Shown: piece by piece, positions 50,626 through 62,150 of the stretch
How positions within the stretch are numbered: the first letter of the stretch is position 1
Layout: each line of letters starts with the position of its first letter
Source of the DNA: Niebla homalea
Taxonomy: Eukaryota; Ascomycota; Lecanoromycetes; Lecanorales; Ramalinaceae
Direction of reading: 5' to 3'
DNA length: 64,000 nucleotides
NCBI GenBank assembly: GCA_019925105.1
Contig: JAHGAU010000007.1
Location: forward strand, 1,736,001-1,800,000
Notes under the pieces: model-generated
The model's database searches: none
Seen by the model: the letters and a program-made list of their open reading frames with translations, nothing else
Told to the model about the DNA's origin: nothing
Position numbers and translations under genes: made by a program

Positions 50626-50846
50626 GAACAGACATCGATCGGTGTCTTGATAATGGGACGAGGTGCATACGATACGACTGGCGTGGTGAAGCGTAGATAC
50701 CCCAAGATCCAATACATCCATGACAATTGTCAGGTTTCCATTTCTACAGCAGACGACCGGTCCCTTGGAGAGGTTTGTGAGCAAGAAAAGTGATTCAGAC
50801 GGTCATGAGTGTTGAGGGGAACGGTAATGTCATTAGCATTTGTCTA

Positions 50847-51998
50847 TCACGCAGCAAAAACCTTCAGAAAGCCCCACAGCCCCAATCCACTTAGTATCGG
50901 AATGGTAGCATTGTCGTCCCAGCCGAACAGATCCACTGCCTCACTCGCAGTTGCCACTACACCACTCACCAGGCTGACCGCCCCTAACGCCACCCACCCT
51001 CCCACCGTCTTCCCCTCTTCCACACCCCCTCCTCCACCACCTGCTACAATCGCCGGCAACCCCAACCGCCCCTTGAACATGAAGCCATCATCCCCAAATC
51101 CACACCGCGGAACTACCCACCCCCAGAACAACCCGGCCGTCATCGCGCCAACCACACAAGCCGCCGCACTCCCTGCCACGCTCTTTCCCCTCCTCAACCT
51201 GGGCGTATAGCGTCCATAAAGCCTCCCCACCGTACTCGCAGCCGTATCGCACCAACTCAGCAGCAAAACACTCATCACCCCCACATCCTTGGGGAACCAC
51301 CTCAACACCGTCCAGGCGCCCACCAGATACCAGATCACCCCGTTCCACCCTTCCACCTCGCTCTCCCGCATCAGCGCGCCCACACAGCGGATGTAGAGCC
51401 GGTTGAGGCCGGGGAAGACGTGGCGGGCGTAGTCCAGGGAGAAGATGGGGACGAGGGCGCCCAAGAGGTATGGGTGGATCTGCGCCGTGGAGGTGCCGCG
51501 GGAGTAGAGGGAGAGGGTGACGAAGCCGATGGAGACGTGCAGCGCTTTCCGGGGGATCTCGTGCCGGTGGATGAAGCTGCGCCAGTGGCGGTGGATGGGG
51601 ATGAGACCCAGTGGGGAGGGGGAGCGGGAGATGGGGCGCCAGGCTGAGAGGGAGGAGGCCGGGGAGAGGTGACCGTTGGATGTTGTGGGGGGGGGGGATT
51701 TGGAGTTGGCTGGTGAGGGAGGGTTGGAGGAGGTCGATGCGGCGGTGGGTTTGGGGCTGCGGCTTCGGGCGCGGGAATCGAGGGAGTCGGTGGATGTGTT
51801 GGTGGGTGGGAAGGACTCGTCCGCTTCTTGGATGGCGTCGGCGGAGGGAGAGGTGCGCTTTCTGGCGGCTGAGCGTATTGTGGGAGCGAAGTAGCCACCT
51901 CCACCACCGCCGCCGCCGCCTTCAGTATCGGTTGGAGGAGGGGTGGGCGAGGTCACACGTGGTGTACTGGGGACTTGCTGGGTTTGGGCGGCCATCAT
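50847..51998 (-). CDS. DGK1: CTP-dependent diacylglycerol kinase DGK1
   Basis: This is a single exon of 383 residues. The first ~130 residues are disordered, with a Gly9 run and Ser/Pro-rich stretches. The enzyme core begins HRHEIPRKALHVSIGFVTLS and continues with IFSLDYARHVFPGLNRLYIR, VLLLSWCDTAASTVGRLYGR and SVAGSAAACVVGAMTAGLFW, and the last membrane segment is near VSLVSGVVATASEAVDLF. This is the CTP-transferase/phosphatidate cytidylyltransferase-like domain (PF01148 type) of yeast Dgk1. It makes phosphatidate from diacylglycerol with CTP in the nuclear/ER membrane and opposes Pah1 lipin. A second Met follows the first directly. It is divergent from SPB4 and convergent with ARP10 (221 bp between the stops). 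Confidence 0.93.
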   Translation of the reverse strand: MMAAQTQQVPSTPRVTSPTPPPTDTEGGGGGGGGGYFAPTIRSAARKRTSPSADAIQEADESFPPTNTSTDSLDSRARSRSPKPTAASTSSNPPSPANSKSPPPTTSNGHLSPASSLSAWRPISRSPSPLGLIPIHRHWRSFIHRHEIPRKALHVSIGFVTLSLYSRGTSTAQIHPYLLGALVPIFSLDYARHVFPGLNRLYIRCVGALMRESEVEGWNGVIWYLVGAWTVLRWFPKDVGVMSVLLLSWCDTAASTVGRLYGRYTPRLRRGKSVAGSAAACVVGAMTAGLFWGWVVPRCGFGDDGFMFKGRLGLPAIVAGGGGGGVEEGKTVGGWVALGAVSLVSGVVATASEAVDLFGWDDNATIPILSGLGLWGFLKVFAA

Positions 51999-52535
51999 CC
52001 GGAGGGTGATCTGAAGCGAGGCAAAGTGAGGAAGAGCGTATGTACAAGGGATCGCTCTGGAATGGAACGTTGCGCTGAAAGGTTGAAAAGTGACCAGACT
52101 TGTCTGGTTGGAGTGGAGATTGAGTTGTAGATCGACGTTTCTCGCTATCTTCTCAGCGAGGGCGGACTGCTGAGGAAGCGCATCCGATGTCGTGAAGGCG
52201 GAGACTTCATTGTATCATGGTCGAGTAGTCACCTGACCACAGCGAGGCAGACTGAGAGCGTGAGGAGAGATGCCTTTGGAGCTGGCTTAAATAGAGGAAA
52301 GGCGCCCGATCTGTAGATTCACCTCCTCCTCCTCCTGCCTGCTTCAATATCCAAGATTCCCTGGTTATCATGATGAGTAAGCCGCCAAGATTGCCGGTAA
52401 TCTCGGTCAAATGAATTCGGTCTTAGTCTCGGACTTTATTGCGTCTAGCGGCTTTTCTAGCACCACCAACCACCAGCTCCTGAGCAACATTTTGCGAATA
52501 TCAAAAACCTTGGGCCCAATGCGGTATACTTGAGC
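51999..52535. promoter_or_regulatory. Divergent promoter between DGK1 and SPB4
   Basis: These 537 bp separate two divergent starts and contain a CTC trinucleotide run at about 52322-52337. No specific factor site was assigned. Confidence 0.5.
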
Positions 52536-54600
52536 ATGGCTCCCCCGAGCTCTCGTGCATGGGAAGCACTCACGCCAGAGCTTTCCCAATGGATACTATC
52601 CGCCACTTCAAGCATGGGATTCAATCGCATGACACCCGTCCAAGCCAGCTGCATCCCCCTTTTCATGGGCAACAAGGATGTCGTCGTTGAGGTAGGGTAA
52701 GCCTGAAGATTTTGGCTATCTGCGCCAATGTTGATAATATCTCAGGCCGTCACAGGAAGCGGCAAAACCCTGGCATTCCTGATCCCCATAGTCGAGAAGA
52801 TCCTAAGGCTGGATTCGAGGACGAAGAAGCACCATGTGGCTGCAATCATCTTGTCGCCAACCACGTACGAACTTGAAGCAATCTAGTCGAGTAACCCGGC
52901 TGATGAGTCCAGTGAGCTAGCGAGACAAATACATGAAGTCCTCTTATCTCTACTTCAATTTCATGCTCAAACCACTGCGATACTGAATCCTCGCCATGAA
53001 GATGAGGAGGCCTCCGACGCACGAGGAAACATAGTGAGGGCCGATGCACCGAATCAGGCAGTACCCATCGTCTGCCCTCAGCTCCTGGTTGCCGGTGATG
53101 TCTCGCCAGTCCAAGACTTGAGCAGCTTCATGCACAGCTCGCCCAATGTGTTGATCGCAACACCTGGTCGCCTAATCGACCTTCTCTCCTCCCCACATGT
53201 GCATTGTCCGCAAACCTCTTTCGAAGTCCTGGTCCTGGACGAAGCAGACCGTTTGTTGGACCTGGGCTTCAAAGATGATTTGCAGAGAATCCTCGGTCGA
53301 CTACCAAAGCAGAGGCGGACAGGTCTGTTCAGTGCGTCTGTAAGCGAGGCCGTCGACCAGCTCGTGAGAGTGGGCTTGAGGAACCCGGTCAAGATTGCTG
53401 TCAAGGTAAGAGGCTTGGATGGCCGAGAGGACAAGAGGACACCCGCAAGGTATACTGTTCAGAGTGAGAACTCACAAGCTTGGCTGATAATCCCCAAGTC
53501 TTCAAATGTGTTACTCGATCCAGCCTGCGTCCTGCAAATTTCCAGCGATTTGCAAAATGCTGTCAACCATGGATCCACGCCCCCAGAAAACCATCATCTA
53601 CCTATCGACGTGTGCTGCTGTTGAATATTTCCAACATCTCTTACCTCATCTCCTCCCGAAGATTGACGGACAGCCTCTCCTTCTTGTGCCCTTGCATGGA
53701 AAACAGCAGCAAAAAGCGCGGCAGAAGAATTTTGCAAGATTCTCAAATGCAACAATCCCATCCGTCATGTTAACCACTGACGTTGCCGCAAGAGGGCTCG
53801 ACATTCCTCAAGTCGATCTAGTGCTTCAGGTGGATCCTCCCAACGACCCTAAAGTCTTCCTCCACCGGTGTGGAAGGGCAGGTAGAGCCGGTAGAAAGGG
53901 CCTCAGTCTCGTCTTTCTTCAGCCTGGCCGAGAAGAGGATTATCTCCCATTCCTAGAAGTTCGCAAGACGCCTCTCTTACCATACGGCCGTTCTGAAATC
54001 GCCATCTCAGATGTCGATGCGCAAGCTTATGCTGCAAGGATGCGATCTTTGGTCCGAGCTGATCGAATCCTTCATGACAAGGCACAGCGCGGCTTTGTAA
54101 GCTGGGCGCAAGCTTATTCGAAGCATCAATGTTCCAGCATCTTCAGGCTAGCGGATCAAGATTGGGAAGACGCTGGAAATGCGTGGGGACTTCTGAAATT
54201 GCCGAAGATGCCAGAGCTCAAAGGCTTCGCCGGAGATAGATCACTGGGCGTCGACACGGATTGGAAAATGTATGCGTATGCAGACAAGGCAAAGGAGGAT
54301 GCCCGCCTGCGTGGGAATGAGGCTTCGCGGGGCGAGATGGGGATCCATCCTCATCCTCAGTCATTACGGCCACTTGCCGTCAATGATTCAAAGCGTTCAT
54401 GGAGCCAGAAAGCAGACCGACAAGAACTGAGAGAGGTAAGACGCACGAAGCGAAGCAGGCGCAGGGAGCACGAACGCTGGGAACAGATGACCTCAGAAGA
54501 GCGTTCTGAACACAGAGAAATGAACGTATTGATCCAAAAGGTCAAGGCAGGAATAGTCAGGGAAGACAACCAAGAGGAATTTGCTGGTTTTGGAGATTGA
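52536..54600 (+). CDS. SPB4: DEAD-box ATP-dependent rRNA helicase SPB4
   Basis: Four exons, 52536-52691, 52746-52864, 52913-53449 and 53499-54600, with introns of 54, 48 and 49 nt, give 637 residues. Motifs in order are a Q-motif region [20 protein letters not shown] (Walker A, split by intron 1 just before it), TTELARQI (intron 2 falls inside this motif), [30 protein letters not shown] (SAS where most DEAD-box proteins have SAT), [14 protein letters not shown] and [10 protein letters not shown]. The C-terminus has the Spb4-type helical part and a basic [14 protein letters not shown] tail. SPB4 acts in the nucleolus on the 27S pre-rRNA of the large subunit. Its 3' end faces the secreted-protein gene, 93 bp away. 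Confidence 0.95.
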
Positions 54601-54693
54601 TCTTGAGAACATGTTGGGCAATATGGTATACTGCCCTACAAGCGTGTCAACATCATATCTGTCTGCTCAGCATGGTGGCCACAAGGATCGCCA

Positions 54694-55659
54694 CTAGGAG
54701 GTCGCCGCTAGGTCTGATGTTCGAAGCATCACGCCCTCGACGATTGGTACCTTATCTGCCCGATAGACCTCGAAAACGCATTCATTCTCACAGCTCACAG
54801 CCAACATCGCGGCTGGCAATAAAGTCAATCCCGCCAGTACTGCCTCATATCTCGCTGGCTCCACAGCGTCATCTGCAGGTTCGTACCTGATCTTGATCCC
54901 GGTATTTTGCGACACATACTGATGTTGTTTGCCCAGGGGCTTTGCCCGATTGGCCTTGCTCGCAAGGTCCACTATGCTTTCAAAGACTGTTGCGAAATAC
55001 TTGGCTGGATCTAGCTTTCGACCCCATGCATACGAATTGATCTCTACCAAAAATGTCCCGTCCGTCACAATTTTGGGATCTCGGCCCTTATTGAGGGCAC
55101 GCGAAGCCAAGTCCGTTGAAATGTTGTGCGCAGAATTCGTGACTACGCTTCCATAATCGATTGTCCCAATCATATGGTCTGGGTCACCAGGCACGGCTTG
55201 CGCAATTGCATAGTCACCCTCAAGGTGATAAGGGTCTTCCGCCTCAGCTACAGCGGCTAGCCATAGGCTCCAGAGTGCATGGCTTGAATTGAAGCCGTTT
55301 TGTGCCCTCGCTTCCGTTGCAGGGTCCGGCTCAACATCGATCTCGAGCTTTGGAACGCTCGATGGAATGTTTGGGTAGTCTACAGTACGGAAAGATCCGT
55401 ACTCTGCTTGAGCTAACCATGGCTCCAGCGCATAGTGCCGCATGACCTCGCAAGTGAGCAGAAACAGCGCTAGAACAGAGACTCGTGGAGAATAATAGGC
55501 AGAATGCGGGCTCCATTTGTCGAGAACACGGAAGCCCTGAGGAAGGGGAGGCGTCGAGAGTGAAGTGGAGTTCGATGTTGTCGGTATTGAAAGGCCTTGC
55601 GTGAACGGTGAGGAAATGACACTCGACACGATCCACAAAAGCGATATCCTCAGCGCCAT
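54694..55659 (-). CDS. Secreted protein of unknown family, paralog A
   Basis: This is a single exon of 321 residues. It has a signal peptide (MALRISLLWIVSSVISSPFT) and no further membrane segment beyond a hydrophobic helix around residues 60-75 (VSVLALFLLTCEVMRHYA). Landmarks are SSHALWSLWLAAVAEAED, SYAWGRKLDPAKYFATVFES, TGIKIRYEPAD, RYEAVLAGLTLLPAAMLAVS and a final CENECVFEVY. I know no named family. The protein at 56230-57285 shares the same landmarks in the same order. The two are head to head, so they look like an inverted duplication that has diverged. An extracellular role is inferred from the signal peptide. Confidence 0.72.
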   Translation of the reverse strand: MALRISLLWIVSSVISSPFTQGLSIPTTSNSTSLSTPPLPQGFRVLDKWSPHSAYYSPRVSVLALFLLTCEVMRHYALEPWLAQAEYGSFRTVDYPNIPSSVPKLEIDVEPDPATEARAQNGFNSSHALWSLWLAAVAEAEDPYHLEGDYAIAQAVPGDPDHMIGTIDYGSVVTNSAHNISTDLASRALNKGRDPKIVTDGTFLVEINSYAWGRKLDPAKYFATVFESIVDLASKANRAKPLGKQHQYVSQNTGIKIRYEPADDAVEPARYEAVLAGLTLLPAAMLAVSCENECVFEVYRADKVPIVEGVMLRTSDLAATS

Positions 55660-56229
55660 GAAGCTGCGAGCTGCGTCTCCGACAAGTCGATCTCTCAGGA
55701 CTTTCTCGTGGACTACGAGCTGGATATATAGAGTACACTAGGTGGCATTCCTTGTTCCGAGTTTGCCTAAGTTCGTGGGTTGGACCTCGCAAAGCGCGGA
55801 TATTGAAACATCCGCAAGACACAACATGTTCTGTTGATATAACCTAACAAGGTGATTGGACAAGGATGAGTGGGTCTATCTGGCTTGCGAGTCCCTTGAC
55901 GATGCCGCGCGATTTATCAACGGGGGACGAGATCGCATTGACCCTCCACAACAGATGTTACAGCGCCTGTGGCGGGGCTTTCTCTAGTACCATCATGCAA
56001 TCCCATTGGAACAAGTACACTCAAATTGCACGTCTGCGCGCCCTCCGAACCAGTTTATCGCGCTATCCTAGGCGCATATTGGCTGAGCAGCTTTCCCCGT
56101 TCGTGAAGAATTGATTCTTTTGAGGCTTCAACAACCACGTTTCTTCCTGTCACGCTTCTTTCATTGGTAAGAGTCTCTTGGTCCACAACCCCACCAGCTG
56201 GCGTATCCAAGGCCTCAGACCTCCGTACG
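55660..56229. promoter_or_regulatory. Divergent promoter between the secreted paralogs
   Basis: It is 570 bp between head-to-head starts. No element was assigned. It could hold sites for the neighbouring Zn2Cys6 regulator (inference). Confidence 0.45.
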
Positions 56230-57285
56230 ATGACTTCACAAGGGGGTCCAGCGCGAAGGTTTGCCATGCTGTGCTTGCCAACATTAGCACTCTTCGTCAA
56301 GCCAGCAACGCAGTCAACGGCACCGTCATTCTTCAACGACTCCACCACAGCAGCAACCACAGTGAATATTTCCACCCCAAGCACGCCAGATTTTGTGATC
56401 GCCCGCGCCAATTTCACCCAGGCGGCGCAGATCAATGCTATCGGCCTCCTCTTCCTCACTGCCGAGCTGATGGGGCTCTACGCCAATATGCCCTTTCAGC
56501 AAAGCATCCTGGGCGCCTACCGATACACCAATACTGAAGCACAATACCCGCGAGCCCAAATTTCTATCGGCTCTCATCTGCCCCGGAGTCCGCTCTATCC
56601 CTTCAAAGTAAAGCACGCGCTCTGGGGGCTTTGGCTGTGCACTCACAAATGGGTGGTTACGGATATAGACCTAAGGGACGGTTACTGCAAGCTTCAGATA
56701 CTTACAGCCACTGGAACGAGGTACTGGACGGGGAGCCTTGTATATAGACCATATACTGGTCCCAACAATCAGATTGCGTCTTTGCCAAACAATCTCGTGA
56801 ACAACCAAAATTCGACACTCCCCTCCTCGAACACAGTCCTGACGTCCCGCGAGCAGATCCCGCCATCTGCCCGGCAACAAGATGATACGCCGCTCGCTCT
56901 CCCTCCTCAGCAAGCTACCGCCAATCTCTCCATTATTATTGGCACCTACAATGTTACCGCTAGACCCATCCCTCACGCTCGAAGAATCGTTAGCACACGC
57001 TTTTTCGGGACAGTCTATGAAGCCATCATCGATCGGGCGGAGAAACCCCGTCTAGCGCCCCTTTACCCTTTCTACATGTACCACTCGTTGCAGAACCATG
57101 TCAGCATTCAGTACAGCCCTTCACCCAGAGCGCAATACGATTCTGTGATAGCAGGGATCTCCGGACTACCACAAGCGCTGAGGGCGCTAGGTCCGGATGT
57201 GGGGTTTATGGAGTGCGTATATACAGTCGATGTGGAAGCAACTAGGGAAACCCTTGTGGTGGGCACGGTGACCTTGACTGCGTGA
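56230..57285 (+). CDS. Secreted protein of unknown family, paralog B
   Basis: This is a single exon of 351 residues from the Met chosen here. The frame is open to 56164, but the later Met gives a better signal peptide (hydrophobic AMLCLPTLALFV after a basic ARRF). Landmarks parallel paralog A: INAIGLLFLTAELMGLYANM, VKHALWGLWL, TRFFGTVYEAIIDRAEKP, HVSIQYSP, QYDSVIAGISGLPQALRAL and GFMECVYTVDVE. The middle (about residues 180-255) is an Asn/Gln/Ser/Pro-rich stretch absent or shorter in A. Several N-x-S/T sites fit a secreted glycoprotein. The function is unknown. Confidence 0.72.
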   Translation: MTSQGGPARRFAMLCLPTLALFVKPATQSTAPSFFNDSTTAATTVNISTPSTPDFVIARANFTQAAQINAIGLLFLTAELMGLYANMPFQQSILGAYRYTNTEAQYPRAQISIGSHLPRSPLYPFKVKHALWGLWLCTHKWVVTDIDLRDGYCKLQILTATGTRYWTGSLVYRPYTGPNNQIASLPNNLVNNQNSTLPSSNTVLTSREQIPPSARQQDDTPLALPPQQATANLSIIIGTYNVTARPIPHARRIVSTRFFGTVYEAIIDRAEKPRLAPLYPFYMYHSLQNHVSIQYSPSPRAQYDSVIAGISGLPQALRALGPDVGFMECVYTVDVEATRETLVVGTVTLTA

Positions 57286-57719
57286 GTGGGAGAAAAATTG
57301 ATGGTCTTTTCTTCCATCGAATGGAAGCACGGATTGATTGGCACGTAACGTGAATATCATGCGATGAATTTTGGAGTCCCACCCACGAATGATAGACGGC
57401 TTGAACCTGTATAGATACCCATCATAGCTCCAAAAGTCCAACCTCCCCCCTTTCCAGTCTTGAGCATAATGCCAAGACGTATCATAATTACGAAATCAGA
57501 AGAGGGGCAATTCAGCCTCATCTACTCCGTGTCTAACATGACCCCAAAAGATCCATTGCAGCGTACGCGTTGATGAGATCAATCTTCTTGCATCCACTTC
57601 GTCGACAATGTTCAACGCACTTTGCTCAAACAAAACCACCTCACCATGTCAGTGGGGCCTTCCCGAGCGGTAGAGAGTACGCGCGATTGACGGCTCAGCT
57701 TGAGACCTTGAGACGGGCC
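57286..57719. other. Intergenic stretch before the Zn2Cys6 gene
   Basis: No supported gene or repeat. It includes the regulator's promoter. Confidence 0.55.
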
Positions 57720-59536
57720 ATGGTCCGCCGTGGAGCTCGTAGCCGGGCATGTGAGATCTGCAAAAAGCGCAGGATCAAGGTAAACATCAGCCAGACTGCT
57801 CCTACACCTGCGTCGTCATAATGCCATATCGTGGCTTGCGGGTTGCATTAATTCATCATTTGCAATATTCACTGAGGGGCATTGTCGGATCCAGGCATAC
57901 TGACTAGGGGCAGTGCGACGAAGTATGGCCGGAATGTGGGCAATGCCTGAAGTCTGGACGAAGTTGCCCGGGACCTGTGCAGGGTGCCTTCTTTATAGAT
58001 GATCGGCATAGCGCGCAGGTGAGCCATCGGGTTGAAGGTAGGTTTATCATGGTTTTGCCTCCCACTCTAGATCCCTTGACCAAGTTGCCTCTGCAGACAA
58101 CAGGTCTGCAATCCCTCCAGAGGACGTTCAGCGGAATGGATCAGCCGAGGCGACGAATGTGACTGAGGAGAGTACACGTTCACGGCTACCGCAAAACCAC
58201 AAGCAAATCATTACGATTGCGGGTCCAAATCATATGGCAATTCCAAATTCCTACCAGCCAGAAAAGGGCAGCATGTTTCAAGAACTGTTTCTTGATTATT
58301 TTATATATACTTCTACGTCAGCCAACAAGCACCGAAGACATACTGACTGGGTATATCAACTGTCAACATTCATTCAGAAACCAGCGACCAAAACCATTAC
58401 CTCTGCTATCCGAGCCGCCACGATGGCACTTTACGGCAAAAAGACGGGTAATGAAGCGCTGCAGCTTGAGGCCTGTCGCATCTACTCCAGAGGCCTTCAT
58501 ACTCAGATAGAAGAGAGCCGCGCGAACCAGTCGAAACTGGCCGACGGAAAAAGCCCAGACCTAATCTTCACCGAGCAGGATATCTGTGCTCCCATTCTTT
58601 TCTCCCTTTTCGAGACAGCGATGAGCACTGCCTTTGATGCGTGGTCTCAGCACCTAATGGCCGGCTGTAAAATCCTGGAAATGCTAGGTCCTACAAACTG
58701 CCAGCAAGGCATGTATCATTCATTACTTCGCTTTGTACAAGCTGGCGCGGTAAGAGGCCTTCTTCCCCGATGGACACATAGTGATTTCCATGGAGCAGAT
58801 CTACCGCGGATGTATGTTCAACATACCTGTCGTGTTCGCATCCGAGGAGTGGCGCACGATACCCTTCGAAATCCATCCAAAGGTTCCCGTGGACTATATC
58901 TTCGACATTTTGCTTCAACTGCCAGGAGGTCTCTACCGAAGCTGGAAGATGAAGGATGCAGCACGACGTGGCGAACTTACACTGTACGAGAAACTCAGAT
59001 TGGGTATCCAGGAGGAAGCCCTTGAGCTCTTGGCCCGGCTGGACCTATATTGGCAGAACTTACAGAACAACATGGGTAGCCACTACACTCACACCCAATA
59101 TCTTGAATTATCAGACTTCATACTAGATCCTCAGGATTGGATTATGACAGCCCCCAAAGATCAGGATTTCGGTGATCCTCTAAACGCCCGTGCTCTCACT
59201 GAATATGACTCGGCAATCATTCTCATCGGCACGCTACTGAAAGCCTCATCCTACCCCAACGACGACCGCAAAAATCAACGACGCATGGCCATTCACAGCT
59301 GCTCTATCCTCAACGTCGTTGCGTGGCACAAGAGACTGCAAATCCAAGGCGGTGATCATGCTTTGGTGTTCGCAATGAAGGTCGTGTATCAATGTAGTCC
59401 CTCGCTCGATCAACAACGGCAGGCAGAGGATCTCTTGGAGCAATGGGGAGCCACTAGAGGCGTGGGTGGGATCACAAATACTTGGTGCCGCCAAGCGTCG
59501 GATCCTTTCATTCCTATCGACACAGATCGAGGGTGA
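57720..59536 (+). CDS. Zn2Cys6 (Gal4-type) transcription factor
   Basis: Four exons, 57720-57779, 57914-58037, 58097-58749 and 58799-59536, join to 524 residues. The introns are 134, 59 and 49 nt. The zinc cluster is split by intron 1: RSRACEICKKRRIK, then CDEVWPECGQCLKSGRSCPG, giving the six cysteines with the expected spacing. A middle domain follows, with FQELFLDYFIYTSTSAN, ALQLEACRIYSRGLHTQIEE, ICAPILFSLFETAMSTAFDA and WSQHLMAGCKILEMLG. The C-terminal half has a SEEEWRTIPF-type block (ASEEWRTIPFEIHP). This is the layout of fungal-specific transcription factor domain 2 proteins. The acceptor of intron 3 was taken at GAGCAG because the nearer TAG gives a stop. It lies next to the secreted paralogs, and control of them is only a guess. 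A further 3' exon is possible. Confidence 0.87.
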
Positions 59537-60823
59537 GCCAGGCCCGACGATTGAAGGGGCCGAGATGTTGACAAGCATTATATCTCAAAGCATGCTTCGC
59601 AGAGAGCACCTGAAATTGTGCTCTTTCCTGAATAGCGAAGGCCAATCCTGCCACTGACAACCCTGGATTTGGCTAAGATTTTGCACTCGCGGAGGCTTGA
59701 ATCGACTTGCTTACAACGAGGCAAGCAAACTTCTAGACAACATACTGATACTGTCAGTATTGAATTCATCCCATAATACTGGCAGTAGGACTCGAAGCGT
59801 AAGGAGCAACCGTCATGACGCTAATTTCGCTGGAGGTAACATTACCTACGATGAGCGCCTAACATGTGGCTTCCCTTTCAGCAAAGGCTATTGGGATTAT
59901 CTCCGAGCTTCTCCAGCGCGACTCACAGGATCAAAGCTGCCCTAGTATGAGGCAGATGGACCGAATTCTGCGGGTATCTTCACATACCGCGCCGAATGCA
60001 CTGTCACCTTCAAACGTCTACGACTAGCGTCGAGCTTCCCAGCAATCACCGAGCAAAACTCACATCTGCCGCCTCTCCGAGCGTACTTCACGTATGGTCA
60101 GGCGAAGCTACCCATGGAGGCTTGGAGCGTTTGTTTCCCTGGCGCAATGATGGGATATCCTTGACTGTTACACGATGCCGAGGCAACAGCCATTGTGTAA
60201 GCCTTTAGCAAGGAAAGCTGGCTTCCGGAAATGCTTCAGTGGCAACGTAGTCATGCATGTTCACGCTGACGATGCAGCCTTCGCTTGAAGTTTCAGCCCA
60301 GTACTTACGTTTGATAACCAACCGGTACTGCTTGCGCCCCACAAGGAATAGAGGGACTGGATCACAACTTGTGTGAATAAGTGGGGCAAGTTCTTGAGTA
60401 CATTATGAAAGCCTTGTCAGCGTATGCAGACTCCTGAATTGTCACCACGGAAGCCCAGAACGAGCCACCGATCCTCCAAATACTCCCTCAGCTTTGCAAA
60501 ACCAGTCCTCAGAGCAAAGCGTTTGGATCGTGAGGATACGAGAGATTGGTAGGATACTTGAGAGCATAAGGAGAGTCCTGCATGCGGTGATATGTGTACG
60601 ATACGGCAGAGAATCAGATGATACTGAAGCGAGTCATTGTGGTTTTCACTACCAGCGGACTCCAATGGCCAAGACTGTAGAATAACATGAATAGACTACG
60701 AGGACTTTACTGCCATGTACACCCAGTCGGCTCGCCTTCCGTCCCACATCTCAAGGAAATTCATGACCCTGTCCGATGGATTCCATCGGGAGCCGCCGCA
60801 GCTGTGACTTTAGCACACTCACT
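59537..60823. other. Intergenic stretch of 1.3 kb, nothing recognised
   Basis: Short frames on both strands carry no motif. The GGTGAGCC at the Zn2Cys6 stop could be a splice donor into this stretch, but I could not find a convincing next exon. Confidence 0.55.
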
Positions 60824-61919
60824 CTACTGCACAGCAATCTGTCCTACCCACGTCGCCTCCGTCAATCCAAGCGTCTCGATCAAATGCTGCCACCTCGGCC
60901 CGCCCCTCTCCTTCCTCTGCAGGTATTTCAACAGCTTCTGCCTCCGATGCAGCAACAGCCGCAGATTCCGCTTGTTCACCTTATCATTCCGCTGAGCGCC
61001 CTCGTACGCATTGGCCAGCACGCGGATCTTGGCCGTCAGCACCCCGATCTGCACCTCGGAGCTCCCCGTGTCGGGCCCCGCGCGCGGTGTCGCCACCACC
61101 TCGCCGTGTTTCTCCACATCGCGGGTCTGCACGGCGGCGCCGGGGGGTTTCAGGTGCGTGTCCGTGTTGTGCCGCCCGAAGGTGTCGATGATCCGCTCGA
61201 CGTTCTTCTTGGTCCGGCTCTTGGAGGAGGCGTTGGCGAGGCTGACGAGCCGGCTGACGGCCTCGGCGGCGGTGCGGTTGCGCTCGTCCCACCGTCGCTT
61301 CTCCTTGGCGAGCGAGTCGGTGTATTGGGCGTCGTTGTAGGCGGCCGGGTTGAGGGTGTCGGCGACGGGTTCCGTGAGGTCGGCGGAGTATTGGAGGGCG
61401 GCGGAGAGTTGGGAGTGGGTCAGGCCGTGGTCGAGGTATTCCTCGGCCGCGGCGTTGGCGGGTGATGGTGGAGGGGAGGCTGGGTCTGTGGCGACGCCTT
61501 CGACGGATATTTGGGGGGTAATGGTCGACCGCGCGGGGTCCTGAGGTATGGCGGTGTCGAAGGATTTGACAAAGGGTGTTTCGATACCGCGGATGGGGTC
61601 GCCCATTGCTTTTTTCCTTTCCGACTGGAGGACAGCTTGGCGGCTCAGGTTGGCTTGCCGTCGGGCTTCGACTTGGCGGAGGGTGTAGCTGTCTCGATTG
61701 TCACGTCGCTCCCGTTTCTTGGCTTTCTTGACCCGTCGGAGGGTCTGTGCCTGTGGGGGAGTGGATGAAAAGGGAGAGCGGAGGCAAGGGGCGAGGAAGG
61801 TTGGAGGAGCGCGCCAAAGATTTTCTGGTTTAATGTAAGCATGTAGATTGCTGAATTGCTGAGCGATCTTTACCGATAGGCTTCTGCCTTGACAGCATCA
61901 CATTCAGACGGCCAGCCAT
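60824..61919 (-). CDS. MRPS28: Mitochondrial small-subunit ribosomal protein uS15m
   Basis: Exon 1 (61874-61919) and exon 2 (60824-61824) join across a 49 nt GTAAAG...CAG intron to 348 residues. The N-terminus, MAGRLNVMLSRQKPI with Arg-rich and Ser-rich continuation and no acidic residue in the first ~15, is a mitochondrial presequence. A basic region (RRVKKAKKRERRDNR) and a long linker follow. The S15 domain is at the C-terminus: SSEVQIGVLTAKIRVLANAY, NKRNLRLLLHRRQKLLKYLQ, then RKERGGPRWQHLIETLGL. The long N-terminal extension compared with bacterial S15 (about 89 residues) is normal for the fungal mitochondrial protein. It is divergent from RPS0. Confidence 0.94.
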
Positions 61920-62150
61920 GATTAGCGGGACAATGCAAAGAGTGAAGTTGAAGATGTTGAAAATCCAAAGCTCGAAGGAGGAATTTGATGCTGGCTCTCG
62001 GGGCTTGGCAGGCTTTCTCGGCTTCAAAGTCGGCCCGTGATTTTTCACGCACAATCAATCTCAGGTCCAAGCGAGCTGTATTTGCTATGATCCTCCTACA
62101 TACCATCTTCTCCATTTTCTACAGTCTTGCTAGGTGCCATTACCGCAATC
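61920..62150. promoter_or_regulatory. Bidirectional promoter of uS15m and RPS0
   Basis: Only 231 bp separate the two ATGs. Towards RPS0 there is a pyrimidine-rich TTCTCCATTTTCTACAG around 62107-62123, which could be a 5' leader intron acceptor. No factor site was assigned with confidence. Confidence 0.6.

Noticed and set aside
53330..53345. SAS in place of SAT in the SPB4 helicase motif III as a sign of inactivation
   Set aside because: Ser for Thr is a mild change, all other motifs are intact, and to my knowledge Spb4-type proteins tolerate it.
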